Notes: a model not told the origin generated them from the sequence alone. Shown: positions 8,478-17,274, counted from the first letter of the stretch. The stretch is 64,000 bases of DNA from Bacillus sp. FJAT-27264 (GCF_001682855.1 NZ_MAQW01000023.1:390338-454337), one strand, 5' to 3'. Numbers and translations: made by a program.

Positions 8478-9464
8478 ATGGCGATTCTGGTAACGGGCGG
8501 AGCCGGGTATATCGGTTCCCACACAGTAGCTGAGCTTCTGGCACGCGGCGAAGAAGTAGTGGTCATCGACAATTTACTGACAGGACATCGCGAGGCACTG
8601 CTGGGCGGCAAATTGTACGAAGGCGACCTGCGCGACAAGGAACTATTGGCCAAGCTATTCTCCGAGAACAACATTGAGGCGGTCATTCATTTTGCGGCCA
8701 GTTCCCTGGTAGGCGAAAGCATGAAGGACCCGGTTAAATATTATGACAACAATGTCTACGGCACCCAATGTCTGCTGGAAGCTATGCAGAAGGCAGGCGT
8801 GGACAAAATCGTCTTTTCCTCTACGGCCGCAACCTACGGCGAACCGGAAAAGGTGCCGATTGAAGAGACTGACCGCACCGAGCCTGCGAATGTCTATGGC
8901 GAGACCAAGCTTACGATGGAGCGCATGATGTCCTGGTTCGATAAAGTGCTCGGCATCAAATATGTGGCTTTGCGTTACTTCAACGCCGCAGGTGCACATG
9001 CCAGTGGCAAGATCGGGGAAGACCACCGTCCAGAGAGCCATCTGATTCCACTGGTACTGCAAACTGCGTTGAAGCAGCGTGAGAGCATTGCCGTGTTCGG
9101 TGACGACTATCCGACGGAAGACGGAACCTGTGTACGTGACTACATTCATGTTAGCGATCTAGCTGACGCCCATGTGCGTGCAGTGAGCTATCTGCGCAGC
9201 GGAAACGAAAGCAACGTATTCAACCTAGGAAACGGCCTGGGCTTCTCTGTGAAGCAAGTCATTGAAACAGCCAAAACAGTGACCGGTCTGGAAATTCCCG
9301 TAGTCATTCAGGAACGCCGTGCTGGCGATCCGGCTGTACTTGTAGCTTCATCCGCGAAGGCTCGCTCTGTACTGGGTTGGAATCCGCAGCATGCGGATCT
9401 GGAGAACATCATCCAAAGCGCATGGAACTGGCATTCGGCTAATCCGCAAGGGTACGGGGAATAA
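8478..9464 (+). CDS. galE: UDP-glucose 4-epimerase
   Basis: GalE interconverts UDP-galactose and UDP-glucose using bound NAD. The 328-residue short-chain dehydrogenase begins with the Rossmann motif VTGGAGYIGSHT, has FSSTAATYGEP with the catalytic serine/threonine, the YGETK catalytic tyrosine-lysine pair, and RYFNAAGAH typical of GalE. ATG 8478 follows galK by two bases with a GGGAGAG site inside the galK end, so translation is probably coupled. It supplies UDP-glucose to GalT in the same operon. Confidence 0.97.
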   Translation: MAILVTGGAGYIGSHTVAELLARGEEVVVIDNLLTGHREALLGGKLYEGDLRDKELLAKLFSENNIEAVIHFAASSLVGESMKDPVKYYDNNVYGTQCLLEAMQKAGVDKIVFSSTAATYGEPEKVPIEETDRTEPANVYGETKLTMERMMSWFDKVLGIKYVALRYFNAAGAHASGKIGEDHRPESHLIPLVLQTALKQRESIAVFGDDYPTEDGTCVRDYIHVSDLADAHVRAVSYLRSGNESNVFNLGNGLGFSVKQVIETAKTVTGLEIPVVIQERRAGDPAVLVASSAKARSVLGWNPQHADLENIIQSAWNWHSANPQGYGE

Positions 9465-9541
9465 GGGACGACTCCCATTCCCATGAACCGCAGCCTGCTT
9501 AAGACTGCGTTCACACACACCCTTTATGAAGGAGAATTGAA

Positions 9542-11122
9542 ATGGACAACGAGAAGATAACGGCTGCTTCCGGGCAAGAGGCACTGCATGCTATAGAGCA
9601 GTTGGTTCTGTTCGCCCTGCGGCAAGACCTCATCATGCCTGCAGATATTGATTATAGTCGCAACCTGCTACTGGACCAGTTTGGGTTCACTGAGCCCTTT
9701 GCCGGAGAAGTGGATCAGGCGGTGCTGGAAGGCCCGCAAGGTCCGCTGGACCAATTAATTGATTACGGCTTCGAAATCGGTCTGTTCCCGGAGAACAGCG
9801 ATACTTACCGGGATCTGTTAGATGCCAAGATTATGGGCCAGCTAATGGCTCGTCCTTCGGCAGTGAACGAGGAGTTCAATCGTTTGAGACAGGAACAGGG
9901 CGTTGAGGCTGCAACGGATCGTTTCTACAAGCTGAGCATTGATTCCAATTATATCCGTATGGACCGCATCTCCAAGAACGTCTACTGGCTGCAGGAGTCG
10001 TCTTATGGGGACATCGAGATGACGATCAATCTGTCCAAGCCAGAGAAAAGTCCAAAGGAAATCGCGATGGCCCGGCTGCTTCCGCCGCCAGTCTATCCGA
10101 AATGCCTGCTCTGCCGTGAGAATGTCGGTTATGCCGGCCGGGTCAACCACCCGCCACGCCAGAATCTGCGCGTTATTCCGCTGGAATTGAATAAGGAGAA
10201 ATGGTTGTTCCAATATTCTCCTTATGTTTATTACAATGAGCATTGCATTGTGTTCCATCATGACCATGTGCCAATGAAGCTGACAAAGGATACGCTGAAG
10301 CGCCTGCTTGGCTTCGTGGAGTCTTTCCCGCATTACTTTATCGGTTCTAATGCCGATCTGCCGATTGTCGGCGGTTCAATCCTGACGCATGACCACTTCC
10401 AGGGGGGACGTCATACGTTCCCGATCCAGAAGGCACCGAAGGAAGATACCTTCAGCCATCCAGATTATCCCGGCGTCAGCATCAGCATTGTAAAGTGGCC
10501 GATGTCTGTACTGCGTATGAACAGCCAGGACCCAGCCGTGCTGCTGGAATGCGGCAATGCCATTTATGAGGCTTGGAAAGCTTACAGTGACCCAGAAGCC
10601 GAAGTTTTCGCCTTCAGCGAAGTGGATGGCGAGCAGCAGCCTCATAATACGGTTACGCCGATTGTGCGTCGCGGTGAAGACGGAAGCTTCGAGATGGATC
10701 TGGTACTGCGTAACAACCGGACCAACGAGCAGTATCCTGAGGGGATTTTCCACCCGCACCGGGAGATGCACCATATCAAGAAAGAGAACATTGGCTTGAT
10801 CGAAGTCATGGGTCTGGCGATTCTGCCTGGCCGCTTGAAGGAAGAGCTGGATGCTATCGCTGGCATTCTTGCCGGGGATACGGCTTCTCGTGAGGCGTTA
10901 AAAGGTAACGCTGATCATCCACTGGCGCTGCACGCAGCCTGGGTGGATGAACTGGCAGAACGGTTCGGTACTTCTCTGGAGCGGGAGGCCGCCGTGAAGA
11001 CGGTGCAGAACGAAGTAGGCATCAAATTCACACAGATTCTTGAGCACGCCGGTGTCTACAAGCGTACCCCGGAAGGGCAAGCCGCTTTCCGCCGATTTGT
11101 CGGTAGCTTTGGAGCACAGTAA
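9542..11122 (+). CDS. galT: UDP-glucose-hexose-1-phosphate uridylyltransferase (type 2)
   Basis: GalT exchanges UMP between UDP-glucose and galactose-1-phosphate. At 526 residues this is the longer Firmicute type-2 form rather than the E. coli form. Recognisable segments are YPKCLLCRENVGYAGRVNHP, NEHCIVFHHDHVPM, and the histidine-rich GGSILTHDHFQGG that carries the nucleotidylated histidine region. The ATG at 9542 has a clear GAAGGAG site 9 bases upstream. It is the last gene of galK-galE-galT and is followed at once by an intrinsic terminator. Confidence 0.95.
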   Translation: MDNEKITAASGQEALHAIEQLVLFALRQDLIMPADIDYSRNLLLDQFGFTEPFAGEVDQAVLEGPQGPLDQLIDYGFEIGLFPENSDTYRDLLDAKIMGQLMARPSAVNEEFNRLRQEQGVEAATDRFYKLSIDSNYIRMDRISKNVYWLQESSYGDIEMTINLSKPEKSPKEIAMARLLPPPVYPKCLLCRENVGYAGRVNHPPRQNLRVIPLELNKEKWLFQYSPYVYYNEHCIVFHHDHVPMKLTKDTLKRLLGFVESFPHYFIGSNADLPIVGGSILTHDHFQGGRHTFPIQKAPKEDTFSHPDYPGVSISIVKWPMSVLRMNSQDPAVLLECGNAIYEAWKAYSDPEAEVFAFSEVDGEQQPHNTVTPIVRRGEDGSFEMDLVLRNNRTNEQYPEGIFHPHREMHHIKKENIGLIEVMGLAILPGRLKEELDAIAGILAGDTASREALKGNADHPLALHAAWVDELAERFGTSLEREAAVKTVQNEVGIKFTQILEHAGVYKRTPEGQAAFRRFVGSFGAQ

Positions 11123-11141
11123 TTTATTCTTTAACCTTGCA

Positions 11142-11190
11142 GACAGGGATGCTTGGGAGTCGTGGACTCCTGCAGCGTCTCTGTTTTTTT
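11142..11190 (+). terminator. Intrinsic terminator of gal operon
   Basis: A roughly 20-bp stem with some G-T pairs and mismatches (GACAGGGATGCTTGGGAGTC against its partner ending TCTCTGT) around a GTG loop is followed by seven T residues. Confidence 0.75.
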
Positions 11191-11298
11191 ATTGTGTTTT
11201 TCATACTCTTCACTAGGACCATCTCTTTACGGCAAGGGGAATTGCTACTGTGGACAGTGTGCTACTATTTTTATATTTGGTTATTTTTCGTCACCGAT

Positions 11299-11327
11299 TT
11301 GAAAGGAGGCAAGCAGAGGTCTATAAT
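11299..11327 (+). promoter_or_regulatory. SigA promoter of alcohol dehydrogenase gene
   Basis: TTGAAA (11299-11304), a 17-bp spacer and TATAAT (11322-11327) form a near-consensus promoter 45 bp before the start codon. Confidence 0.75.
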
Positions 11328-11371
11328 AGTGGGTGCATTACCAATTCACGAACTTACGGAGGCCTATACAC

Positions 11372-12535
11372 ATGCGGAATTTTGAATTCTACAACCCGAC
11401 AAAGCTGATCTTTGGCCGGGATACCTTGGAAGCATTGCGCAATGAAGTTCCCAAGTACGGAAAGAATGTACTGTTGATGTATGGAGGCGGCAGCATCAAG
11501 CGCAGCGGCCTTTATGATAAAGTTATTGCTCATCTCAAGGAACTGGATGTGCAGATCACTGAACTTAGCGGCGTTGAGCCGAACCCTCGTCTTTCCACAG
11601 TACATAAAGGGGTGGAGCTTTGTCATCAACACAACATTGACCTCATCCTGGCCGTGGGCGGGGGAAGTGTAATCGACTGTGCGAAGGCCGTTGCAGTGGG
11701 TGCCAAGTATGACGGCGATATGTGGGACTTCCTGGAACGTAAGGCGGTGCCGCAAGCTGCGCTGCCGCTAGGTACGGTTCTGACAATCGCTGCCACTGGT
11801 TCGGAAATGAACGGCGGTTCTGTTATTACAAACGAAGTTACGCAGGAAAAATTGGCTTGGGGCAGCATTCATGCTTATCCGGCGTTCTCCATTCTTGATC
11901 CTGTGCATACCTTTACCCTGCCGCGCGATCAGACCGTATATGGCATGGTAGACATCATGTCGCACGTGCTGGAACACTATTTCCACACGGATGGCAATAC
12001 GCTCGCACAGGACGGTTTCTGTGAGAGTCTGCTCCGTACTGTGATTGAAACTGGACCTAAGCTGGTGGAAGACCTGGAGAACTATGAGCTTCGTGAGACC
12101 ATCCTCTACTGTGGCACCATGGCACTGAATGGAATGGTTAGCATGGGATTCGCCGGAGACTGGGCCACACACAACATTGAGCATGCGGTCTCCGCAGTAT
12201 ACGACATTCCACACGGCGGCGGACTAGCGATCTTGTTCCCGCAATGGATGAAATATAACTTGTCCAGCAATCCGGCCCGTTTCCGCAAGCTGGCGGTTAA
12301 TGCTTTTGGCGTGAACCCTGAAGGCAAGACTGACGAAGAGATTGGACTTGAGGGCATTGAAGCACTGCGTCGGTTCTGGGATTCCATCGGGGCACCGAAA
12401 ACATTGGCCGATTACGAAATCAACGATAGCCAAATTGGTGTGATGGCGGATAAGGCGATGCGCTTTGGACCTTTCGGCAACTTCCGCAAACTGAACCGTG
12501 AGGATGTTGTAGAGATTTATACAATGTCGCTATAA
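11372..12535 (+). CDS. Iron-dependent alcohol (butanol) dehydrogenase
   Basis: A 387-residue member of the group III iron-containing alcohol dehydrogenases, closest in pattern to YugJ/BdhA NAD(P)H-dependent butanol dehydrogenases. It begins with NFEFYNPTKLIFGRDTLE, has the nucleotide loop AVGGGSVIDCAKAVA, TIAATGSEMNGGSV, and the metal ligand segments MSHVLEHYF and NIEHAVSAVYDIPHGGGLA with the conserved histidines. It reduces aldehydes to alcohols, probably as a redox sink. ATG 11372 has GGAGG nine bases upstream; an in-frame start 39 bases earlier lacks one. It is monocistronic: own promoter before and strong terminator after. Confidence 0.9.
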   Translation: MRNFEFYNPTKLIFGRDTLEALRNEVPKYGKNVLLMYGGGSIKRSGLYDKVIAHLKELDVQITELSGVEPNPRLSTVHKGVELCHQHNIDLILAVGGGSVIDCAKAVAVGAKYDGDMWDFLERKAVPQAALPLGTVLTIAATGSEMNGGSVITNEVTQEKLAWGSIHAYPAFSILDPVHTFTLPRDQTVYGMVDIMSHVLEHYFHTDGNTLAQDGFCESLLRTVIETGPKLVEDLENYELRETILYCGTMALNGMVSMGFAGDWATHNIEHAVSAVYDIPHGGGLAILFPQWMKYNLSSNPARFRKLAVNAFGVNPEGKTDEEIGLEGIEALRRFWDSIGAPKTLADYEINDSQIGVMADKAMRFGPFGNFRKLNREDVVEIYTMSL

Positions 12536-12559
12536 AGACACGCGTCATAATGTGATATT

Positions 12560-12597
12560 AGCAGCCTGGGCTTATTAAGAGCCTGGGCTGCTTTTTT
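12560..12597 (+). terminator. Intrinsic terminator of alcohol dehydrogenase gene
   Basis: GCAGCC-TG-GGCT and AGCC-TG-GGCTGC pair around a TATTAAG loop with a two-base internal mismatch, followed by six T residues. Confidence 0.75.
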
Positions 12598-12626
12598 ATG
12601 CTAGGGACGTTCATTTTAACAAAAAA

Positions 12627-12962
12627 TTAAACTAGAACTGAATATCGTACTTCCATATGTTTCGTCGTGCTTTGCGCCACATTTGTGCTCAGCAGGCGCT
12701 GAACGACGTGAAAGGCCATATGAATGCCAGCAGATATTACCTGCTGAAGTAACGATCTTTCCAGCTTCCACAAACTTCGTATTCTCTTCAACCCTAACAG
12801 ATGAATAAGTCTCTCTCATTCGCTCAATCCTAGCCCAGTGGGTGGTGGCGGCCTTGTCTTCCCAAATGCCGGCTTCCGCCAACAAGAAAGACCCTGTACA
12901 CACCGAAGTCATGGCTCTACCTCCGGAAATTTTTCCTGAATCCAGAAAATCACATTCCGGTT
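12627..12962 (-). pseudogene. DJ-1/PfpI (GlxA-type) gene remnant, truncated and frameshifted
   Basis: On the minus strand one frame reads MTSVCTGSFLLAEAGIWEDK then KFVEAGKIVTSAGN, which is the central part of DJ-1/PfpI amidase-like proteins including the SVCTGS nucleophile elbow. Just after the alanine-glycine of TSAG the homology jumps to another frame, which reads ISAGIHMAFHVVQRLL then KHMEVRYSVLV and a stop at 12627. This is exactly the expected C-terminal continuation, so a frameshift lies near 12740. Upstream of 12962 an in-frame stop ends the similarity and the N-terminal third is missing. It is a decayed gene, not a functional small protein. A sequencing error could explain the frameshift but not the missing N-terminus. 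Confidence 0.8.
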
Positions 12963-13068
12963 ATGCACTTCTCTACGGGTACCCACCACTCTGAAGGGTT
13001 AATTATGCAAATGGTGTTGGTAGTACAAACGTATTCAAAGGGATTCCTAGAAAAAAATCCAAAGTTTG

Positions 13069-13095
13069 TGAAACCAAGGACGAACTTTTCACGTT
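13069..13095 (+). promoter_or_regulatory. SigW-like ECF promoter of nfeD-floT
   Basis: TGAAAC (13069-13074), a 17-bp spacer and CGTT (13092-13095) resemble the SigW consensus TGAAAC-N16-CGTA and lie 45 bp before the NfeD-family gene. The Bacillus subtilis orthologous operon yuaF-floT-yuaI is known to be SigW-dependent. Confidence 0.5.
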
Positions 13096-13139
13096 TAATA
13101 TAGTATGACAGTCCGGAACAAAGACGGGAGGAGAAAACT

Positions 13140-13676
13140 ATGCAAACGCTGTATTTGGGCTGCTTGGCGCTAGGCGTCATTTTTGCCATAGTCAGCGTGT
13201 TGGTGGGAGATCTGATCGGAAGTGCACTGGATGGAATTTTCGATATTGTGTCCTTTGATTTTCTTAATCCCACCGTCGTGGCAGGGGCAGTGACCGTATT
13301 CGGCGGCGCTGGCATTCTGCTAACCCGCTACAGCACACTTGATGACGGGCCGATTGTTGCTTTATCCCTGCTGACTGCCGCATTCATGGGAGTGCTCTTG
13401 TTCCTTGGGTTTGTGAAACCGATGGATAAGAGCCAGACCTCAAATGGATTTTCCATGCAGGATCTGCCAGGAATGATAGGTGAGATTACGGTTCCTATCC
13501 CGGCAAAGGGATATGGAGAGATCATGGTGAAATTCGGGGCTGGCAACAGTTTGCATACGGCGTCGAGCTTCGATGATCGTCCCTTGTTCGCCGGAACCAA
13601 GGTTGTTGTGGTCGATGTCAACGAGGGTGTAGCGCTGGTGACAGAATTTGATGAGAGAAGAGGAGAGGATATTTGA
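13140..13676 (+). CDS. NfeD-family membrane protein (YuaF-like)
   Basis: A 178-residue membrane protein. Three or four hydrophobic helices span residues about 4-100 (LGCLALGVIFAIVSVLVG, VVAGAVTVFGGAGILL, IVALSLLTAAFMGVLLFLGF), followed by a soluble OB-fold-like beta domain (MIGEITVPIPAKGYGEIMVK to VALVTEFDERR) characteristic of NfeD proteins. NfeD partners associate with flotillins in membrane microdomains, and here the flotillin gene follows with a one-base stop/start overlap (TGATG), so translation is coupled. ATG 13140 follows GGGAGGAG. In B. subtilis the homologous YuaF affects membrane fluidity under cell-envelope stress. Confidence 0.88.
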   Translation: MQTLYLGCLALGVIFAIVSVLVGDLIGSALDGIFDIVSFDFLNPTVVAGAVTVFGGAGILLTRYSTLDDGPIVALSLLTAAFMGVLLFLGFVKPMDKSQTSNGFSMQDLPGMIGEITVPIPAKGYGEIMVKFGAGNSLHTASSFDDRPLFAGTKVVVVDVNEGVALVTEFDERRGEDI

Positions 13677-15244
13677 TGTTTGGCATACCTGACTTTTTAT
13701 TAATTCCTGCTGTGGTAGTTGCTGTTCTGCTGGTGCTTGGTATAGCGTTCTGGGCCCGCTACAAAACGGTTGGACCGGATGAAGGCATGATCGTTACCGG
13801 TTCATTTCTTGGCAATAATCATATTTCAGATGACGGCTCGGGCCGGAAAATCAAGATAGTCCGCGGGGGCGGCGCGTTTATTCTTCCCATTTTTCAGAAG
13901 GCTGAATTTATGTCCCTACTGTCTCATAAACTCGATGTGACGACACCGGAAGTGTACACAGAGCAAGGCGTACCGGTTATCGCCGACGGTGTGGCTATAA
14001 TCAAGGTCGGCAGCTCCACTGAAGATGTGGCGACTGCTGCTGAGCAGTTCATGGGTAAGCCGATTGAATCACTGAAGAGTGAGGCTCAGGAAGTGCTGGA
14101 AGGCCATCTGCGGGCGATACTCGGTTCCATGACCGTTGAGGAAGTATATCGTAATCGTGACCGGTTCGCACAGGAGGTACAGGGCGTAGCGGCACGGGAT
14201 CTCAAGAAAATGGGTCTGCAGATTGTTTCCTTTACTATTAAGGATGTCCGCGACAAACACGGCTATCTGGATGCACTCGGGAAGCCCCGGATTGCTGCCG
14301 TGAAGCGGGATGCAGAGATTGCCGAAGCGGAAGCCGTGCGGGATGCGCGTATCCAGAAGGCCAACGCCGAGGAGCAAGGGCAGAAGGCGGAGCTGTTGCG
14401 TGATACGAATATCGCTGAGGCCTCCAAAGAGAATCAGTTGAAGGTGGCAGCCTTCAAACGCGATCAGGACACGGCGAAAGCGGAAGCTGACCAGGCGTAC
14501 CACATTCAGGAAGCGCGCGCCAAGCAGACTGTAGTAGAAGAGCAAATGAAGGTTGAGCTCGTTCGTAAGATGCGTGAAATTGACTTGCAGGAGAAAGAGA
14601 TTCAGGTTCGCGAGAAGCAGTACGATGCGGAAGTGAAGAAGAAGGCCGAAGCAGATCGCTATGCGGTAGAGCAGGCGGCAGAAGCCGACAAGGCGAAAAG
14701 AATGCGCGAGGCCGATGCGGTGCAATACAGCATCGAGACGCAGGCGAAGGCGACTTCGGAGCAGAAGCGGCTTGAAGGTCAAGCGATTGCGGATGCGGAG
14801 CTGGCTAAAGGTAAGGCGGAGTCCGAAGTTATCCGCCTGCGCGGTCTGGCGGAAGCAGAAGCCAAGGAGAAGCTGGCGGAAGCGTTCCAGAAGTTCGGCG
14901 AAGCTGCCGTGCTGGATATCATCGTCAAGATGCTGCCGGAGCTGGCGGGCAAAATTGCCGAGCCGCTGGCATCTATCGACAAGCTTACAGTGGTCGATAC
15001 CGGCAACGGCGAGGGCGCAGCCCGGGTCAGCAATTATGTGACCCAACTGATGTCCACTGCGCCTGAAATGCTGAAGAGCGTCTCCGGTATTGATGTGGAA
15101 GAACTGATCAAAGGACTGACTCGAAAAGCTTCTCCGGCATCGGTGGGCCACTCTACCGCTGTGTCTGCCGTGGCTCCGGTAGCTTCGGTTCAAGCGCCTG
15201 TCACTAATTTCAAAGCAGCCGTAGAGGAAAAACCTGGGGAATAG
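13676..15244 (+). CDS. floT: Flotillin
   Basis: A 522-residue flotillin that scaffolds liquid-ordered membrane microdomains. An N-terminal membrane segment (LLIPAVVVAVLLVLGIAFWA) is followed by the SPFH/band-7 domain (about 30-200, with GVPVIADGVAIIKV and TVEEVYRNRDRFAQEVQ), then a long alanine-glutamate-rich coiled coil (about 215-400) with the EA repeats typical of flotillins, and a C-terminal oligomerisation region ending in a low-complexity tail. Length and domain order match FloT. The start ATG 13676 overlaps the NfeD stop codon. The large reverse-strand open frame over this gene reflects the biased coiled-coil codons and is not a gene. Confidence 0.95.
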   Translation: MFGIPDFLLIPAVVVAVLLVLGIAFWARYKTVGPDEGMIVTGSFLGNNHISDDGSGRKIKIVRGGGAFILPIFQKAEFMSLLSHKLDVTTPEVYTEQGVPVIADGVAIIKVGSSTEDVATAAEQFMGKPIESLKSEAQEVLEGHLRAILGSMTVEEVYRNRDRFAQEVQGVAARDLKKMGLQIVSFTIKDVRDKHGYLDALGKPRIAAVKRDAEIAEAEAVRDARIQKANAEEQGQKAELLRDTNIAEASKENQLKVAAFKRDQDTAKAEADQAYHIQEARAKQTVVEEQMKVELVRKMREIDLQEKEIQVREKQYDAEVKKKAEADRYAVEQAAEADKAKRMREADAVQYSIETQAKATSEQKRLEGQAIADAELAKGKAESEVIRLRGLAEAEAKEKLAEAFQKFGEAAVLDIIVKMLPELAGKIAEPLASIDKLTVVDTGNGEGAARVSNYVTQLMSTAPEMLKSVSGIDVEELIKGLTRKASPASVGHSTAVSAVAPVASVQAPVTNFKAAVEEKPGE

Positions 15245-15268
15245 AGAATACCTAATATAGTTGCAGTG

Positions 15269-15303
15269 AAATATGTCCGGCAATTTGCCGGGCATATTTT
15301 GTT
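15269..15303 (+). terminator. Intrinsic terminator after floT
   Basis: ATATGTCCGGCAA pairs with TTGCCGGGCATAT, followed by a T-rich tract. Confidence 0.75.
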
Positions 15304-15364
15304 GTTCTGACGGTTTCATCCCCGTCTGAGTATACATAACAAGACATTTAAAGGAGCTTAATTA

Positions 15365-16018
15365 ATGAACACTGAGCTAGATCTTAACAACACTCCACCA
15401 GCTAAAGCCAGTCTGACGCCATGGCTGTCCGTCTGGACTGCACCACGCCGGACGATCCGAGGATTTCTGGATTCCGGGAACCCGCGCCGGAATATGATCT
15501 GGCTGTCTATGGCCGCTGGATTCCTAAGTGCGCTGGGGCGTGCATCTTCCAAGAACCTCGGCGACGCTATGTCGTTGCCTACGATCTTCCTGATGTCCAT
15601 CCCGGCTGGCATCGTCGGGGGGCTGTTTACACTTTATGTGGGCAGCTTCCTGCTGAAAATAATCGGCGGCTGGCTGGGAGGTCAAGGCAGCCGGGCAGAG
15701 CTGCAAACGGCGCTGGCGCGAGGGTTGTTTATGCCAGCAGTCTTACTAGGCTTAATGTGGGTTCCGGAGCTGCTATTCCTAGGCAAAGAGATGTTTACCT
15801 CGGAAATGCCATCGCTGGAGAGCAACATGGCCGCGCTGCTGGTTTATTTTATTTGCGTAGTCCTGGAGCTTGTATTCGGAGTCTGGAGCTTCATAATTAC
15901 CATGAAGGCCATAGGAGAGGCACACCGCTTCTCTGCCTGGAAAGCACTGCTTAGTAGTGTAATGCCAATCCTGATCCTGCTTGTGTTATTTTTCCTAGTA
16001 ATGCTAATGGTTCAGTAG
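15365..16018 (+). CDS. Yip1-domain membrane protein
   Basis: A 217-residue protein with a soluble N-terminus (WLSVWTAPRRTIRGFLDSG) followed by about five hydrophobic helices, the pattern of bacterial Yip1-family proteins. The segment WTAPRRTIRGFL is a typical Yip1 opening. The role of the bacterial family is unknown; some are linked to envelope functions. ATG 15365 has an AAAGGAGC site upstream. It lies 121 bp beyond floT, past a terminator, so it is probably a separate unit, although proximity to the flotillin pair may be meaningful. Confidence 0.7.
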   Translation: MNTELDLNNTPPAKASLTPWLSVWTAPRRTIRGFLDSGNPRRNMIWLSMAAGFLSALGRASSKNLGDAMSLPTIFLMSIPAGIVGGLFTLYVGSFLLKIIGGWLGGQGSRAELQTALARGLFMPAVLLGLMWVPELLFLGKEMFTSEMPSLESNMAALLVYFICVVLELVFGVWSFIITMKAIGEAHRFSAWKALLSSVMPILILLVLFFLVMLMVQ

Positions 16019-16137
16019 GCTCTTCTTTTCCCGAAGCCTTGCTGTGGGGTTGGCTGCACATGTATAATCTATTAGTGCCCTTTAACGAAATGGCTGCTTC
16101 CAGCAGTGGGGATTCAGAACTAAAAGAGGTGTCTTTA

Positions 16138-17016
16138 TTGAGCAGTATCACCGTAGCCAAGGTATTGAATAACAATGTTATCATTGCCGAGCATCCCCAA
16201 TATGCCGAAGTAGTCGTGATTGGCAAGGGGATCGGCTTTAACCGCAAAGTACGCGATCATATTAATCTGTCCTCCGTAGAGAAGATGTTCATTCTCCGCA
16301 GCCGTGAGGAGCAGGAACAATATAAACAACTCGTTCCTCAAGTCGACGAGAGGCTGATTGAGGTAGTTCAGGAGATTGTACTTCATATCATGCACAGCAG
16401 TCGTCAGCCGCTGAATGAGCATATTCATATTGCCCTTACCGACCATATCTCATTTGCCATACGGCGCCATGAACAGGACATTGCCATTCATAATCCGTTT
16501 CTGTATGAGACCAAGGAGATTTATCCCGAGGAATACAGCATGGCTGAATATGCGGTCGATCGGATTAACGAGGCTATGGGCGTTACGCTCCCGGCTGATG
16601 AAGTGGGTTTCGTTGCATTGCATATCGTCAGTGCGATCAGCAACAGACATATTTCGGAGGTCAAGGAGCACTCCCAGCTCATCGGGGACCTTGTGAATCT
16701 GGTAGAGAACATTCTTGAATATCATATTCCACGCGAATCGCTGGATTACTCCCGGCTGGTGACTCATCTGCGGTTTGTACTGGAGAGACTGCGCCGGGGA
16801 GAAGCAGTGATGGAGACGTCGTCATTGGATGGACTTATGAAGCGTGAGTATCCTGAGATGTATTCATTATCCTGGAAGTTGACCAAGGTGATTGAGCAGC
16901 GTATGCGCATCCCTGTGTACCCGGCAGAGGTGAGCTACCTGACGATACATTTACAGCGCCTGGCTCAGAAAAAAGAAGATGAGGCAGATATGCGGCGGAG
17001 CAGTAGCGATCAATGA
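16138..17016 (+). CDS. glcT: GlcT, transcriptional antiterminator of ptsG
   Basis: GlcT binds the nascent ptsG leader RNA and prevents its terminator when glucose is present. The 292-residue protein has the RNA-binding CAT domain (SSITVAKVLNNNVIIAEH to IGKGIGFNRK, residues 2-37) and two PTS-regulation domains; the four conserved PRD histidines are His103, His162, His210 and His271. PtsG-dependent phosphorylation of PRD1 is known to inactivate the B. subtilis protein. The frame is open much further upstream, but TTG 16138 follows AAGAGGTG by six bases and gives the correct CAT-domain N-terminus; ATG 16090 is an alternative. Its RNA target lies immediately downstream, ahead of ptsG. Confidence 0.93.
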   Translation: MSSITVAKVLNNNVIIAEHPQYAEVVVIGKGIGFNRKVRDHINLSSVEKMFILRSREEQEQYKQLVPQVDERLIEVVQEIVLHIMHSSRQPLNEHIHIALTDHISFAIRRHEQDIAIHNPFLYETKEIYPEEYSMAEYAVDRINEAMGVTLPADEVGFVALHIVSAISNRHISEVKEHSQLIGDLVNLVENILEYHIPRESLDYSRLVTHLRFVLERLRRGEAVMETSSLDGLMKREYPEMYSLSWKLTKVIEQRMRIPVYPAEVSYLTIHLQRLAQKKEDEADMRRSSSDQ

Positions 17017-17036
17017 GTTTTTTTTGCAAAAGTGGC

Positions 17037-17065
17037 TTGCAAGTTCAAATAAACGGTGCTAAACT
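17037..17065 (+). promoter_or_regulatory. ptsG promoter
   Basis: TTGCAA (17037-17042), a 17-bp spacer and TAAACT (17060-17065) precede the RAT sequence, so transcripts starting near 17072 would include the whole antiterminator switch. Confidence 0.6.
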
Positions 17066-17096
17066 GGGTTCAGTTAAGAAACAAAACAGAATATCC

Positions 17097-17221
17097 AACG
17101 TGTAACTGATACGATCAGGCATGAGTGATTTACAGTATTTTGGTTGTTTAATCCCCTGTTGGGGTAATCTAACTTTAGAGTTAGAATACAACCTGTATGC
17201 TGTATTGCTCATGCCTTTTTT
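17097..17221 (+). promoter_or_regulatory. GlcT RNA antiterminator (RAT) overlapping a terminator
   Basis: The segment 17097-17130 strongly resembles, from memory, the known Bacillus subtilis ptsG RAT and includes the core ACTGAT-ACGATCAGGCATGAG. Its 3' part, GGCATGAG at 17118-17125, can also pair with CTCATGCC at 17208-17215, followed by a run of T residues, to make the alternative terminator. GlcT binding to the RAT hairpin and the terminator are therefore mutually exclusive. Between the arms GGTTGT/ACAACC and ATCCCC/GGGGTA can form inner stems. Confidence 0.9.
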
Positions 17222-17274
17222 GGCTTTGTTGGTTTCTGTTGAATGAATATTAAGAAACTAAGGAAGTGACCACA

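Noticed and set aside
7225..8544. 439-codon reverse frame opposite galK
   Set aside because: Shadow of galK codon bias; no ribosome binding site, and galK motifs are unambiguous.
11137..11385. 82-codon frame between galT and the alcohol dehydrogenase gene
   Set aside because: It covers a terminator and a promoter and has no ribosome binding site.
13140..15244. Frameshift or fusion of the NfeD and flotillin genes
   Set aside because: The TGATG overlap is a normal translational coupling; both proteins are complete.
14069..15337. 422-codon reverse frame opposite floT
   Set aside because: Produced by the alanine/glutamate-rich coiled coil of flotillin read backwards.
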